Origin: Oreohelix idahoensis
Taxonomy: Eukaryota; Mollusca; Gastropoda; Stylommatophora; Oreohelicidae
Assembly (NCBI GenBank): GCA_024509875.1
Contig: JAMPIV010019857.1
Location: 310,001 to 374,000 of the forward strand
DNA: 64,000 nucleotides
Reading direction: 5' to 3'
Shown: positions 20,582 to 30,368 of the stretch, piece after piece
How the letters are laid out: each line of letters opens with the position of its first letter
How positions within the stretch are numbered: position 1 is the first letter of the stretch
Program-made: the position numbers and the translations under genes
The notes under the pieces: model-generated
What the model was told of the DNA's origin: nothing
What the model saw: the letters and a program-made list of their open reading frames with translations, nothing else
Database searches by the model: none

Positions 20582-22844
20582 TGTAGTGAGGTTGACAGAG
20601 ATACAACGGTAAAATACCTCCAAAGATAACATGTAAGGATAAAAACATAATGCGTAGGCTGCTGATAGTGCATGATCGCCCAGACCGCGGGTCATCACCC
20701 TCCATAAAAATTGGCTTGCTAGACAGGAGGGGAACGGCGGATAGAAAGGAAAAAATGTGACTGGAAAGATTGCGTGAGACTAGAAAGGCTAAGGAGACGC
20801 AATTGGGGGGGAAACGGAGAAAAGTCACGTTTCCCAAGTTGACATAAAGTAAGGAACTCGACAGAAGGGACCTTGGATATGTTACGCCACAGTCATTTAT
20901 TGGTCGCTTTTGCGATACCAAGCCTTTGATTTGAATTCAGCGGCAGAACGCGGATGTTTGGAATATTACAAAAATTAAAAAGTAACTTTTTCGTAATATT
21001 AATGTTAGGAATATAAAAATTAGCTGGCCGGATGGCCCATTCTGAGCAGTGAACTAATATGTTCTTAATTTTACAGACGGATAGATAATATTGAAGATAA
21101 TGACAAAAGACAGTGTTGTTCACATCAACGACAGACTGTATGGAATAAAAAGTGTCGCTATTTGCACAAAAAAACACGACCTCGAGACGCAGGTGTTCAA
21201 ATCTACTTAGTAGGGAAGCGAAGGGACATTGGTGGGAGCTGTGTCTAAATATAACTTTTAACGACAAAATTTTGGAGGGGAGAGAAAGGTTGGTTCAAAA
21301 ATCAAGTACGTTTTGAAAAAAAACAAGTAGAGACGGACAGACTAACAGATAAACATCCATACTTGACTGAAGCATGACTGAAATGACTTTAGGGTAGGAA
21401 ATTTGAATTTCAAATAAACCTAGGCAGTGATTGGCCACAGACAATCATTTTATCGGCGCTCAGACGCGCAAGTGGGGCCATTCCTCAATAGTTGTTCGAT
21501 GATAGACACAGTATTTTAAAGTGTGGTGATTTCCAAATGAAAGAAAGTGAAATAAGTTCAGGGACGCCATACTATAGCCAGCAGCTCAGCTGAGTTTTGC
21601 TAGCATTTCTGTGTTCTTTATTCATAATCTGGTAAGATCGAAATTATTTCTTTGTATATTTTGAATATTGTTTAATGTTCGAGTGATTTGATACTGCCAT
21701 ATCGAAATCTAGCCTTACAAACAAGTAGGGATTTGCTCTAGACCCCCCGCCCAAGTCAGGGTCTAGGGACCAACAATATACATAAACTCCAGCAAGGGTT
21801 AGGAAAGACAGATCAAGTGTTGAGAATAATGAAACATATTACCTATCCACTTTTAGGGAAGGAAACTAATAAATATTTTTCAGAATCTATAGTCTGGGAG
21901 GACCTATCTGATGTAAAACCACCATGGTAAATGTGCTGTTTGGTCAGAGAGATCTGACCTGTCTGTATGATGTGGTTGTTGTGTCCGTGTTGTGTCCAGA
22001 CGTGGGTAGAGAATAGAATTTTGACACATAGCCAATACTTTGATTGCAGAGCTGTGAGTTTCAGCTGTCAACAAGGCGGTGTCCATTCAGTTGGTGATTT
22101 TACTCGAGTGTATCTGTGCAGTACGTTGTGACAGAGACCACTATTATTGCCCGCCAGCACAGAGAGGTGGGACCACCAGATTTCAGCACCAGAGCTACAT
22201 ATGCAAGATGAGTGAGCCTCTGGTCTGCTGGAAGTTCACCAACGCCTTTTAGTTGCTAATACCCCATAAAATTCCTGCAATTTACTGGACACTGTGTAGT
22301 CAATATAGACAGGTGTGATGAGGCCACCCCAACAGCACAAGCATTAACTATCCTCCCAAGTAGATGACTACTAGAACATTTTAATAAAACTAACTAGTCT
22401 AGTACTTATATATGTACACTCTTGCATTTATTATGTAACATTACATGCATTTCTTTCATAATTTTTAAATCCTTTTTTAAAAAAAAAAAAAGTTCTGGTC
22501 AACATAAAACTTGATCCAGAACAAATAAATGTAATATAATTCTATCAAAAATTTTACACACGTGAGTTAGTTCAGTGTATTTTAACATTTGTTAATATTA
22601 TTAGTCTGCTTAAATATCTGTGGGTGTATCTATAATTATCACACCACATTACATATCATTACCCTAGACATTTTACATAGATACATTCATTAGAAAGAAA
22701 AAAAATAAGTGTGAGGTCGTAGTGGTAGCAAGAAAGGCCTTCTGTCAATTCACAACTACATTTTATCTCAGGAGCCTTCACAGCTGGCCTCATACATTAC
22801 ATTTAGTAATATCACCATCATACAATACCATCAAACCCACTACA
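20582..22844 (+). repeat. 3' LTR of element 1
   Basis: This 2263-bp LTR is almost identical to 1919-4181, ends CCCACTACA at 22844, and is followed by TACTG and the N-terminal part of the Tc1 transposase. It shows much less divergence from its partner than the LTR pair of nested element 2 shows. Confidence 0.93.
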
Positions 22845-23409
22845 TACTGCCACCTCCAAATCGGTTGTGCTGACGAACACAGCTATCTGCAAAGCGCTCT
22901 CCACACCGTCGCCAAATCCGCATACGTCCATCAACAAAGGATATGTTGAATGTGCTCTCGTCTGTGAATAGGACAGCATTCCACTGCAGTCTAGTCCATC
23001 TGACATGTTGCTCTGCCCATTGCAGGCGCTGCTGACGATGTCTGTGAGTCAAGTTTGGCCCAACATAAGGTCGTCTTGCAGTAAGGCTTGTATCTCTGAG
23101 TCGTCGTATGACTGTCATTCGAGAGACTTGCCCACGTCTACCCACTATTGCTCTTGCTGTTTGACTTGCCGGGAGAGAACGATTCCTTAGGTGACTCAGC
23201 ACAATATGACGATCTTGCGCAGGGGAAGTAACTCGTGGATGGCCACTCCGAAGTCTATCCCGGGCACTGCCAGTGGTTCCGTAACGTTCATTGAGACGTA
23301 CAATAGTGCTGTGGTGGCAGTTCATCCTTCTGGCAATGGCCCGCGAGCTCATTCCGGTCTCCAACATACCAATGGCTCGTTGGCGGTCGTTTTCAGATAG
23401 TCGTGGCAT
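22845..23409 (-). pseudogene. Tc1 transposase, N-terminal part (helix-turn-helix and first Asp)
   Basis: From ATG 23409 the frame encodes a paired-like helix-turn-helix DNA-binding region (GMSSRAIARRMNCHHSTIVR), a second HTH with a GRRG-type motif (VGRRGQVSRMTVIRRL), and the start of the catalytic domain with FTDEST, the first catalytic Asp. It stops where LTR element 1 is inserted, after FGGGS. The rest lies at 1507-1918 in the same frame. The upstream extension to 23481 is open but lacks family similarity, so 23409 is preferred. Confidence 0.9.
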
Positions 23410-23680
23410 TTCAAGCACATGTACTGGGTGTTTTGTCTCAATGGCCTTTTTATACCGAGTATACTGCCACAACGCGTACACATTTTAAGGGTCATAGCTG
23501 TTGGGAATCGTGTTGCACGTATAACTTTCATTGTTTTCATGTAGTCTGTACACAAACCCGTGGGTTGAATCATGCACTTTCCATTCCAGCAGCTTTCGCT
23601 CTCTCATGACAAACACGGGGAAAATCCATTCCCACACTTTTTTCCCAGCTTCTCGGCATCAGTATATATAATAGCGGTGT

Positions 23681-23967
23681 CGGGAGCCGCGCTGGTGTAA
23701 TGGCTTCGGCGTTGTACTGGCGACCAGGTGTTCATGGTTCAAACCCGGGCGTCGGCGTTTGAAGAAATGTTTACGGCCGGAAATTTGACTGAATAGCCTG
23801 AACGGCTCCTGTGATAAACCCTCTGTGGATGGGAAGGAGCGAAGCTCCTGACCAGGTTGGAAGGAAAGTCCTCAGGTTCCCCAGCCTCGCAATGACATGT
23901 CATTGGGCCGAAGGGCTGAAAGCCCAAGTGCTGCTGGTTAAGAAAAAGAAAATATATATATATATAT
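23681..23967 (+). repeat. tRNA-derived SINE with TA-rich tail
   Basis: The head has a pol III A box TGGTGTAATGG (23693-23703) and a B box GGTTCAAACCC (23736-23746) at tRNA-like spacing. The body has no coding potential, and the tail is GAAAA followed by TA repeats at about 23951-23967. The cloverleaf is degenerate, so this is a SINE and not a functional tRNA gene. Confidence 0.75.
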
Positions 23968-23984
23968 CACCCGTGTGTTACCGG

Positions 23985-24325
23985 GGCCCGAAAGGGGAGC
24001 AAAGAATAGTAACACTGCACCCTACCACGCATGTCGTAAAAAGCGACTAAGGAGGGTATGGGCATGGGGCTGTTTACCCCATCCCGTAAAAAACTTCGCA
24101 CAGTGGGCTGATCACCTGCTTGCCAACCAATCTGATTACGGACTGTGGACGGAAACAATGATAGATTGTTTGGTCTGTTTTTGTTCCACAAAGACGCCAC
24201 CAGGCGTGGTGGAAACAGCGATAGATTGATCAATTTGTTGTTGCCCTAAGACGCCACTAGGCGTACTGGCCACATACTGCTTTGCCGGTTGATGGCTAAG
24301 GATGGAAGAAGAAGAAGAAGAATAT
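23985..24325 (+). repeat. Interspersed repeat with GAA tail, related to 62975-63110
   Basis: The start (GTTACCGGGGCCCGAAAGGGGAGC-type sequence, then CGCATGTCGTAAAAAGCGACTAAGG) matches 62990-63060 with changes. Its interior has two degenerate copies of a roughly 65-bp unit containing AAGACGCCACYAGGCGT. It ends in a (GAA)n tail at 24307-24321, which runs into the TA microsatellite. It is probably a SINE or LINE 3' end. Confidence 0.6.
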
Positions 24326-24346
24326 ATATATATATATATATATATA

Positions 24347-24414
<68 letters not shown>
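24322..24414. repeat. (TA)n microsatellite
   Basis: About 90 bp of nearly pure TA with one C interruption, followed by CATACACACACACAT. Length is likely polymorphic and error-prone. The Ile-Tyr open frames across it are artefacts. Confidence 0.95.
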
Positions 24415-24416
<2 letters not shown>

Positions 24417-24424
24417 CACACACA

Positions 24425-24913
24425 CATATCAGAATCTTTATTCTCCACAAAATACATTGATATGTACTGACATGATATAATAAAATACAACATGGCATAT
24501 AGGAGAATCATTAGAATCTACATAAAGTAAATTTACATAAATTCATAGAACGTTAATGAGGGCTGTTACCACATATTTACATACATAACAGACACAGATA
24601 CATTTATACAGTATTAATAATTTAAAATAAATAAACGAGGCAATACAAAATATACATGACGATGTAACAGTGCTTACAGTAGTTCCATAATTCTACGCGG
24701 TTGAATGTTGCCAATACAAGGCTCTAGAGTTGCTAGATAGTTTCCTGGGTATGAACAAATAAACAAGCATGAGACATAACTCATGAAGTGCGCAAAACCT
24801 TTCCCAGACCATACAGCTTCGCATGCCCAGAAATGTAGCAAATTGCATTTGCGTGTTACGGCAGTGGGACGGGCCTAGAGTGGCCCGCGGTCCGCGAGTT
24901 CGACACCCCCGGT
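24425..24913 (-). mobile_element. Possible hAT-type transposon end or remnant
   Basis: On the minus strand the stretch begins near 24913 with GGGGGTGTCGAACTCGCGG, resembling the inverted-repeat ends of many hAT elements. It runs to an AATAAAG polyadenylation-like motif near 24440. No opposite end or 8-bp duplication was found, and the short minus-strand frame at 24693-24929 shows no clear transposase motif. Assignment rests on the end sequence only. Confidence 0.4.
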
Positions 24914-25169
24914 TTAGACAGAAAATCACAATGGCAACCGATAAAGCACAATGTCCAACATGAACCTAACAAGGAAAACATATGAAGGCAAAAAATGCAC
25001 AGTTCGTCATGAACGATCACTTTTAGGGCTCTTTTAGATAAGAAGTATAGTGCAGCATGGATATCTTTTGTCATAATTTCTCTTCCTGGTGGCTATAGAT
25101 TGGATTACAAAAACAACATCAAACCAAAAATAATTAATATAATAAACACTGATAAAACAGAACGATAAT

Positions 25170-25557
25170 CTAGATTTCGCTGATGACGTTGCCTGTCTGT
25201 CCCAGAACCGAAACATGAGAAAATGAGAATACTAGCAGACGTGTAATCGCAATTTGATCTGAAAAAAAAAACATAGAGAAAAGACGAACATTATGAGGAT
25301 AGTAAAATGGCACTTGGAGAAACGCTACTTCAAAAACATGAATTCACGCAAATATCTTGGCAGCAATGTAGACAAAGTTGGGGGAATAGGCAGTCACAAC
25401 AAAATAAGAATACAGAAGGCCAGGCGAGAGTTCAGGGCACTGTGAAATATATGGAAATAAGAAGATATCTATCCTAAAACAAAACAAAAAATCTTAAATT
25501 CAAACGTAAAGGCAGTCCCATCTCAGAGCTCCGAAACATGAAGAACAAAGCAAAAAA

Positions 25558-25600
<43 letters not shown>

Positions 25601-25735
25601 ACACACACACACACACACACAACTGAGAAGTTGCAGACAACCTTAAAATCCGAGAAGGATTGAAATGGTATGGCAGTATCGCCAGTATGGAATACGCTCA
25701 CTCTCCCAGCGAGGTTATATTGTCATTCGGATATA
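25170..25735 (+). pseudogene. LINE reverse-transcriptase fragment, decayed
   Basis: The broken frame opens with LDFADDVACLSQ, the catalytic FADD box of a non-LTR reverse transcriptase. Further on it has KYLGSNVD, the conserved thumb-region motif, and HNKIRIQKAR. Stops and frameshifts are frequent, and a (CA)30 microsatellite at 25561-25620 interrupts it. It is too degraded to assign a clade. Confidence 0.7.
25561..25620. repeat. (AC)n microsatellite
   Basis: Sixty bases of AC repeat with a single ACTC interruption, inside a LINE fragment. Confidence 0.97.
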
Positions 25736-25844
25736 TCCGATCGAATCTATTACTTCTCTTGCTTTTCTGTTGTCTAGGGCCGTCCTTCTTTCTTTCTAAT
25801 TAGAACCTAACAAGTACTAGTGGAGCAAGACGTGGAAACAAATG

Positions 25845-26030
25845 TTGATGTCTCATGAGACACACTTTGGGGTAACGTACTGATAACATTACAAGGAAGT
25901 CATTGTTCTGGAACCTACAAAGTAATAGAAATCGGTGGAGACCTAAAAGAACATGGGGCAGAGACGATTTTAAATGGATAAAAGGGGCATATAAAGAACT
26001 TGCACTTGATGGCATACGGAAGTAGAGCTT
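25845..26030 (+). pseudogene. LINE C-terminal tail fragment
   Basis: In pieces, this encodes the conserved C-terminal segment of LINE reverse transcriptases (a run like DNITRKSLFWN, then a basic linker, then RPKRTWGRDDF). The same tail recurs at 26715-26870, 59860-60215 and 63480-63990, so one LINE family has left at least four 3' ends here. It may be the end of the copy at 25170-25735. Confidence 0.6.
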
Positions 26031-26115
26031 ACAGGGGGCTAAAGAGCAGTGACTGAATGAATGTGTCAGATATTATTACGATTTCTTCTATTTTGCATCA
26101 ACGATTGTTTCATTT

Positions 26116-26193
26116 CAGGGACGTCGAATCTTCGAGATTCGGTTCTTTTTGAACATTCGAATCCAGGTTTTCGAAATCGCTTCGAATGTTCAA
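26116..26193. repeat. Hairpin and candidate hAT terminus
   Basis: CAGGGACGTCGAATC (26116-26130) is followed by a small palindrome and by a perfect 13-bp stem, TTGAACATTCGAA (26149-26161) with TTCGAATGTTCAA (26181-26193). CAGGG followed by TTCGAA-rich subterminal palindromes is seen in some hAT ends. The partner end was not found. Confidence 0.45.
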
Positions 26194-26714
26194 AAGACAT
26201 ACGTATTCCAAAATTTGGATGTGTCCACTCGGATTTATGAAATAAATATGCCCATGATACAAAGTCCGAGGCTGGCGATTCCCATTCTGATTAAATAAAC
26301 TTAGAAAAGCCGTTACATGTAACTTGTAGTTGAATAAAAGAAGAAATCATTCTATATTCTGTACACCTTGCACTTGATCGTGATGGTAATTCGTTGACGG
26401 ACTGGAAAGAAAAATTAACATGTTTCCACTGTTAACGAAACCAGGGCGATTCCGATGCTTTCCAAACGACGAGCTGTTCAATAGAGAGCTTAATTTAATT
26501 GCAGGACAAATAAAAACAAATGCACGTTTGATTTATTCCAGAGAAAATTACACATTCAAATGAAAAACAAAGAAGAAGATGTTATTTAAAACGTTTACCA
26601 CCGCAACTTAGAAAGTTAGGCTTCTAATTAATTTGAACCTTGCGCAGAATAGAAGAACTGCAATAGTGTACAGCGTTTTAAGACTACTGTATAGATTGAA
26701 ACAGGAAAGATAAC

Positions 26715-26870
26715 TCACGTGGAACTGGTTGTTAACACTGAGAAAACCAGCTGATAGCATTACAAAGCACTACTACTTGTGGAATCCCCAGGTTAAGGGA
26801 AACAGCGGAGGACCAAACAATATACAGACAAGGGAAATAGACATAGACTCTTCCTCACTGTATATAATGT
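26715..26870 (+). pseudogene. LINE C-terminal tail fragment
   Basis: The frame LRKPADSITKHYYLWNPQ, a basic stretch, then REIDID corresponds to the C-terminal tail of the same LINE family as 59860-60215. It is short and 5'-truncated, as usual for LINE copies. Confidence 0.65.
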
Positions 26871-26924
26871 CTCTAATTCAAGAGCAGAGTACACGTGTTT
26901 ACAGCCAGGTAGACAGAGCGTAAA

Positions 26925-26995
26925 GAGGACCTGGTTTGAGCCCGGTTCCTTTTCCCCTAGAAGCAAGCGCGCTTACCACTCTGAAACTCAGGTCT
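26925..26995 (-). repeat. tRNA-like SINE head
   Basis: On the minus strand AGAGTGGTAAGCGCGCTTGC resembles an A box and GGGCTCAAACC a B box, about 30 bases apart. This is a degraded tRNA-derived SINE head, unlike the head at 23681. Confidence 0.5.
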
Positions 26996-27199
26996 TGTAC
27001 CACAAACACTTGTTTCTTTATAGCAGAGCAGTCAACGCATGACAAATCAACTAAAGCTGGCTTACAACAAGTTCTTGATGGCGCAAATACTGGGAAAAGG
27101 CTCAAGACCTACCAGAACGTGGAAAATTCACCGAAATCCCTAGAAAGTCTCAAAAGCAACAAGACACGGTGTAGTATCCTCCGTCATCACTTCTTCTTA

Positions 27200-27460
27200 G
27201 AGCGAATTCTAGAGGTACCAGGTTCGATTCCTGGTTGAGGGAATATAATTTACGGAAATTTTGATTTTCAGAACCAGTGGTCCTAATAATGTCATAATCG
27301 GATGCCTAGCCTTCTCGGATATAGGCGAAAAAAATAAGAGGTCCCGTGTGCAAGCTGCGCACGTTAAAAATCCCACGGCAGTTGGAAATCGTAAAGAGTA
27401 GGCTGTAAGTCCGCTGCCCTGGCAAAATTTAAAAATTAGAAACCTACCCACCACAACAAT
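27200..27460 (+). repeat. SINE-like repeat with B box, shared with 54505-54670
   Basis: A B box GGTTCGATTCC (27221-27231) is followed by a body containing GAGGTCCCGTGTGCAAG, GCACGTTAAAAATCCCAC and CCCTGGCAAAATTTAAAAA. The last three blocks recur in order at 54540-54640. It resembles repeat tails I recall as common in molluscan genomes, but I cannot name the family. Confidence 0.65.
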
Positions 27461-27659
27461 ATTTATAGAATGTGTGATTCCTATTTACACACAGTGGGAT
27501 TCTCGCCGGTGCTACGGAGTTCGTGCACTGTGCTGAGATTATCCTTGTGTGATCTAAGGGAGGAGATCGGAGCACTGATGGTTGTCCGTGTTCAATGAAG
27601 ATATAACTTAAAACCAAACCAAAGTACCACGGCTTGATGTGAAGGCGATCTTGTCTCTC

Positions 27660-27690
27660 AACAATTTTTTTTTTTTTTTTTTTTTTTTAA
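27660..27690. repeat. Poly(T) tract
   Basis: A run of about 25 T. It could be the A-tail of a minus-strand retroposon, but no body was recognised on the other side. Confidence 0.8.
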
Positions 27691-27929
27691 AGTTGTGTCT
27701 ATTCATGACTTTGCAAAGGACAATACAACGGTGGTTTACCCTTGGCTTCCGTCGGTTTGTGTAAGAGTGACTAAGTATCAAGGTCTTTGTCTTGTTTGGA
27801 CTGACATATACTGTAGAATAGAAGAACGACAGAAGTGATTGCGTCATTATTAGGCTGGGGTGCCCATTGTAAACTTCCGGTGTTGTCTTGTGTTTCGCAC
27901 TGATGACCGGTCAGTAAAGCATCTTTTTT

Positions 27930-28030
27930 TTTGGGAATGCCTAGCTGGCCGTGAGGTTAGTGTGATTCGCTTGTATAGCTAGGCGGTGTTGTCGTACTGA
28001 AGGTACGGGGTTCGAACCCTGGGTAAGCCA
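27930..28030 (+). repeat. tRNA-derived SINE head
   Basis: A box TGGCCGTGAGGTTAG (27946-27960) and B box GGGTTCGAACCCT (28008-28020) at tRNA-like spacing with an extended variable region. Pairing of a full acceptor stem is poor, so a SINE head is preferred over a tRNA gene. Its body is not clearly defined downstream. Confidence 0.6.
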
Positions 28031-28049
28031 CTCACGTCTGTTGTTTTTC

Positions 28050-29900
28050 TGTTGTCTAGTGTTCTACTTCTTTATTTCTTACGAGTGCCTGAAAACATAC
28101 CTTTGTGTTTGTCTGATATTAAGCGTGACTACCATAGTCTTCGAATAACAAATCGAACCCAAAAGGCAGTGGGAAGGGGAGAGGTAAAGGTGCTTCCATC
28201 TCGCCGTTGTCACATCATAGAGCTTCAGTGGTGTTTTATACAGATAGCTGCCCCTCACAACTATCCCACCTCGCCCATAGTGACAACCACCTGTTTTGGC
28301 CCACGGCTGCGTAATCAGTAACCACAGCTAACCTCTACAATTAGAGTTCGTTTAACCATTCACCATCCGGTTCATGCGCCTGGTAGGTGGACAGGCACCA
28401 ATTCCATACCAGACTACAATGATTGAACTAACAGAATCCATGTTAGATTAACAGCATACTATCAGAGCTGTTATATAACGAGGCCTGGTCAAGGAGGAGA
28501 CAGTCGTTGTTCCTAGCAAAGGTCATAGATGCAGAAATAACAGTACGAAGTCTGGTGACCAGTTAAGTGCATCATCATTTCCTCTTTTGCTCCAAATGAA
28601 ACATGGATGGAACCACTACTGTAGCTAGTACCCTTGCAGAAACCTGCATAAAAGCATTCATGTGAATCTTGAAGTCGTGACCTTTTTTAAACAATTTTTT
28701 TAATGATGAGGTGGCCAGCCCATGAACAACCACATATTAGTGGCCTCTTACGACATGCACAAGGAAACAATAGTTCTATTAATTATAAGCCTCATCAGAG
28801 GCCCCCAAGAACTACGCGGGGCAGTTCCAAATTACGTAACATCACACTGTCACGAGGCACGTTCGTTCTCTTTTTTTGGGGGGTCTTCACTCCTCTCCGG
28901 CAGTATTATCTACCACTCCCATTGCGTGCCAATTCTTGCAGTATTCATTGTTCACGCTTTTATCGTTACGGTTATTTTATCATATCTTGTCCTACTTCGT
29001 CACTCTTTACTATTACTTTACTTGATCGCTTGACCTGTTTTGAAACAACATTGAGTTTTGTTTGTGCAGAGCGAAGTTGTTTGTTTGCGTTATGTAACAG
29101 CTTCCGCCCAGACAGTAAGGTGTCTGAAGTAGAGAGACGGGTTAAATTTGCCATATTGCAAGACTGGCTGGCGGTAGACAAGGATAGCAAAAGATAAGCT
29201 GGGATTACCTTTGTACAAGATGACATAGGGTGAAAACCCAGACGTTTTGTCGGAGAAGGTATTAAACTAACGTTTGATATGAGGACATGGGTTGCAGATA
29301 ATTGCCACTCACCATGTTGTCTCAGTTCCAATCAGGATACCAGACGGTAATTGAGAGATATGTTGTAAGTTCGCAAACATGAGGCGCCCAAATGAACGCC
29401 AGATCTCATAGACCCCTTATAAAATCAGACACATATTTGCAATTGATTTGACATGTGAAATGCTAAGATAGACTGCTCCTGATTGGAACTCTTCTCAAAG
29501 TAGCAACCTGGGAGTGTAGGCGAAAATTTTCGCTTCTATTCTACATAGTTGTACTTCACTGACTTCCACTTTCGTCGAGAAGAAATCATAGACAGCCAGG
29601 AACACGGAATATTAGGACCCAAATATAGGACAGCCATATAACTAGACGGGAATTCTAACATTAGAAGAGAGTAACCCAAGAGTCATCACTCTGCGCCTAG
29701 TTCTAGGATTCTACTTCAATTGCTCTAAGGTGGACACTGTCACATAACGTCTGAACAGGCTTTTTTGTGATCTCTCACACCTTCAGCCCTACGGCAGTAT
29801 CATTTCTTTTTTTCATTTTTCTCACCAATCGCTTTTATTTGGCATTAATCATGCCTTTTCATTCATTTTTTTGCTCTATGCAAGATTTGGTACCACTTGC
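28050..29900. other. No gene recognised; scattered repeat pieces
   Basis: The long frame at 28703-29197 starts in an interspersed-repeat piece (TTAGTGGCCTCTTACGACAT near 28737) and has no protein signature. A polypyrimidine stretch and a (CA)n run at 29929-29949 are present. Nothing else is supported. Confidence 0.5.
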
Positions 29901-30368
29901 TTTGTTTGTGAAAATATGTGGAACGCAACACACACACACACACACACAGATAAGGGTGAAGGGACAACGCGGTGGGACTTGCTTTGAAGTGACGGTGGCT
30001 GAAAAGTTTGCGTCTTGCCTAGCCGAACAGCATTGGGGAAAGTGAAGAGGGGAGCGAATATATGAAACATGGCCGACCTTAAAAATTTTGCATTGGCATG
30101 AAAGAAAATCTAAAGCTACAAGAGCAAGCCTGGTTGAAAGATATTAAAACTATAATAATTTACATAAGGAGATAAAATATGAGTAATATCCAAAAGGATA
30201 TTATTCAACTGTAAGTAGTTTTAAAAATAATTAATATTTTTCATCGTCATCACATCTGCTAAAAGTTAGCTCATAATCTTTAAAAAATTATTATAACTAC
30301 ATACCGCAACGGATTTCGATAAAACTTGAATAGAATGAAAGCTTCAAATGGAGAAAATGAAAGGATAC

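Larger units (their letters stand above)
1919..22844 (+). mobile_element. LTR retrotransposon element 1 (gypsy, integrase before RT), 20.9 kb with two nested insertions
   Basis: Two 2263-bp LTRs (1919-4181 and 20582-22844) begin TGTAGTG and end CACTACA, and the element is flanked by TACTG. The internal order is PBS, gag, zinc knuckle, protease, integrase, reverse transcriptase, RNase H, polypurine tract. The internal region is inflated by a CACTA-like transposon in the leader (4339-6520) and by LTR element 2 inside pol (9652-19108 plus one AGGGA). Without these the element would be about 9.3 kb. By eye the LTRs differ at only about three substitutions and a few one- or two-base indels, so the insertion looks young. 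gag and protease carry about four frameshifts, so the copy probably cannot make its own proteins. Confidence 0.93.
1491..23670 (-). mobile_element. Tc1-type (DD34E) DNA transposon, split by LTR element 1
   Basis: The two halves of one Tc1/mariner transposon lie at 1491-1918 and 22845-23670 on the minus strand. Between them is a 20.9-kb LTR retrotransposon flanked by TACTG (1914-1918 and 22845-22849). Without the insert and one TACTG the transposon is about 1.25 kb, normal for Tc1. Its outer ends share a short inverted repeat, TATATACTGA at 1491-1500 against TCAGTATATA at 23660-23669, embedded in TA-rich DNA as expected for TA target sites. The exact ends are uncertain by a few bases because the flanks are TA repeats. 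Confidence 0.85.

Noticed and set aside
22840..23481. Tc1 transposase starting at 23481
   Set aside because: The 24 residues before 23409 lack family similarity, and MPRL at 23409 fits the usual Tc1 start. The apparent stop at 22840 lies in the inserted LTR.
23681..23755. Functional tRNA gene
   Set aside because: A and B boxes are present, but the acceptor and anticodon stems do not pair well and a SINE body with a tail follows.
24289..24511. Open frames of alternating Ile and Tyr
   Set aside because: They are translations of the TA microsatellite on both strands.
28703..29197. 164-codon frame
   Set aside because: It starts inside an interspersed repeat piece and has no protein signature. 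Probably chance.
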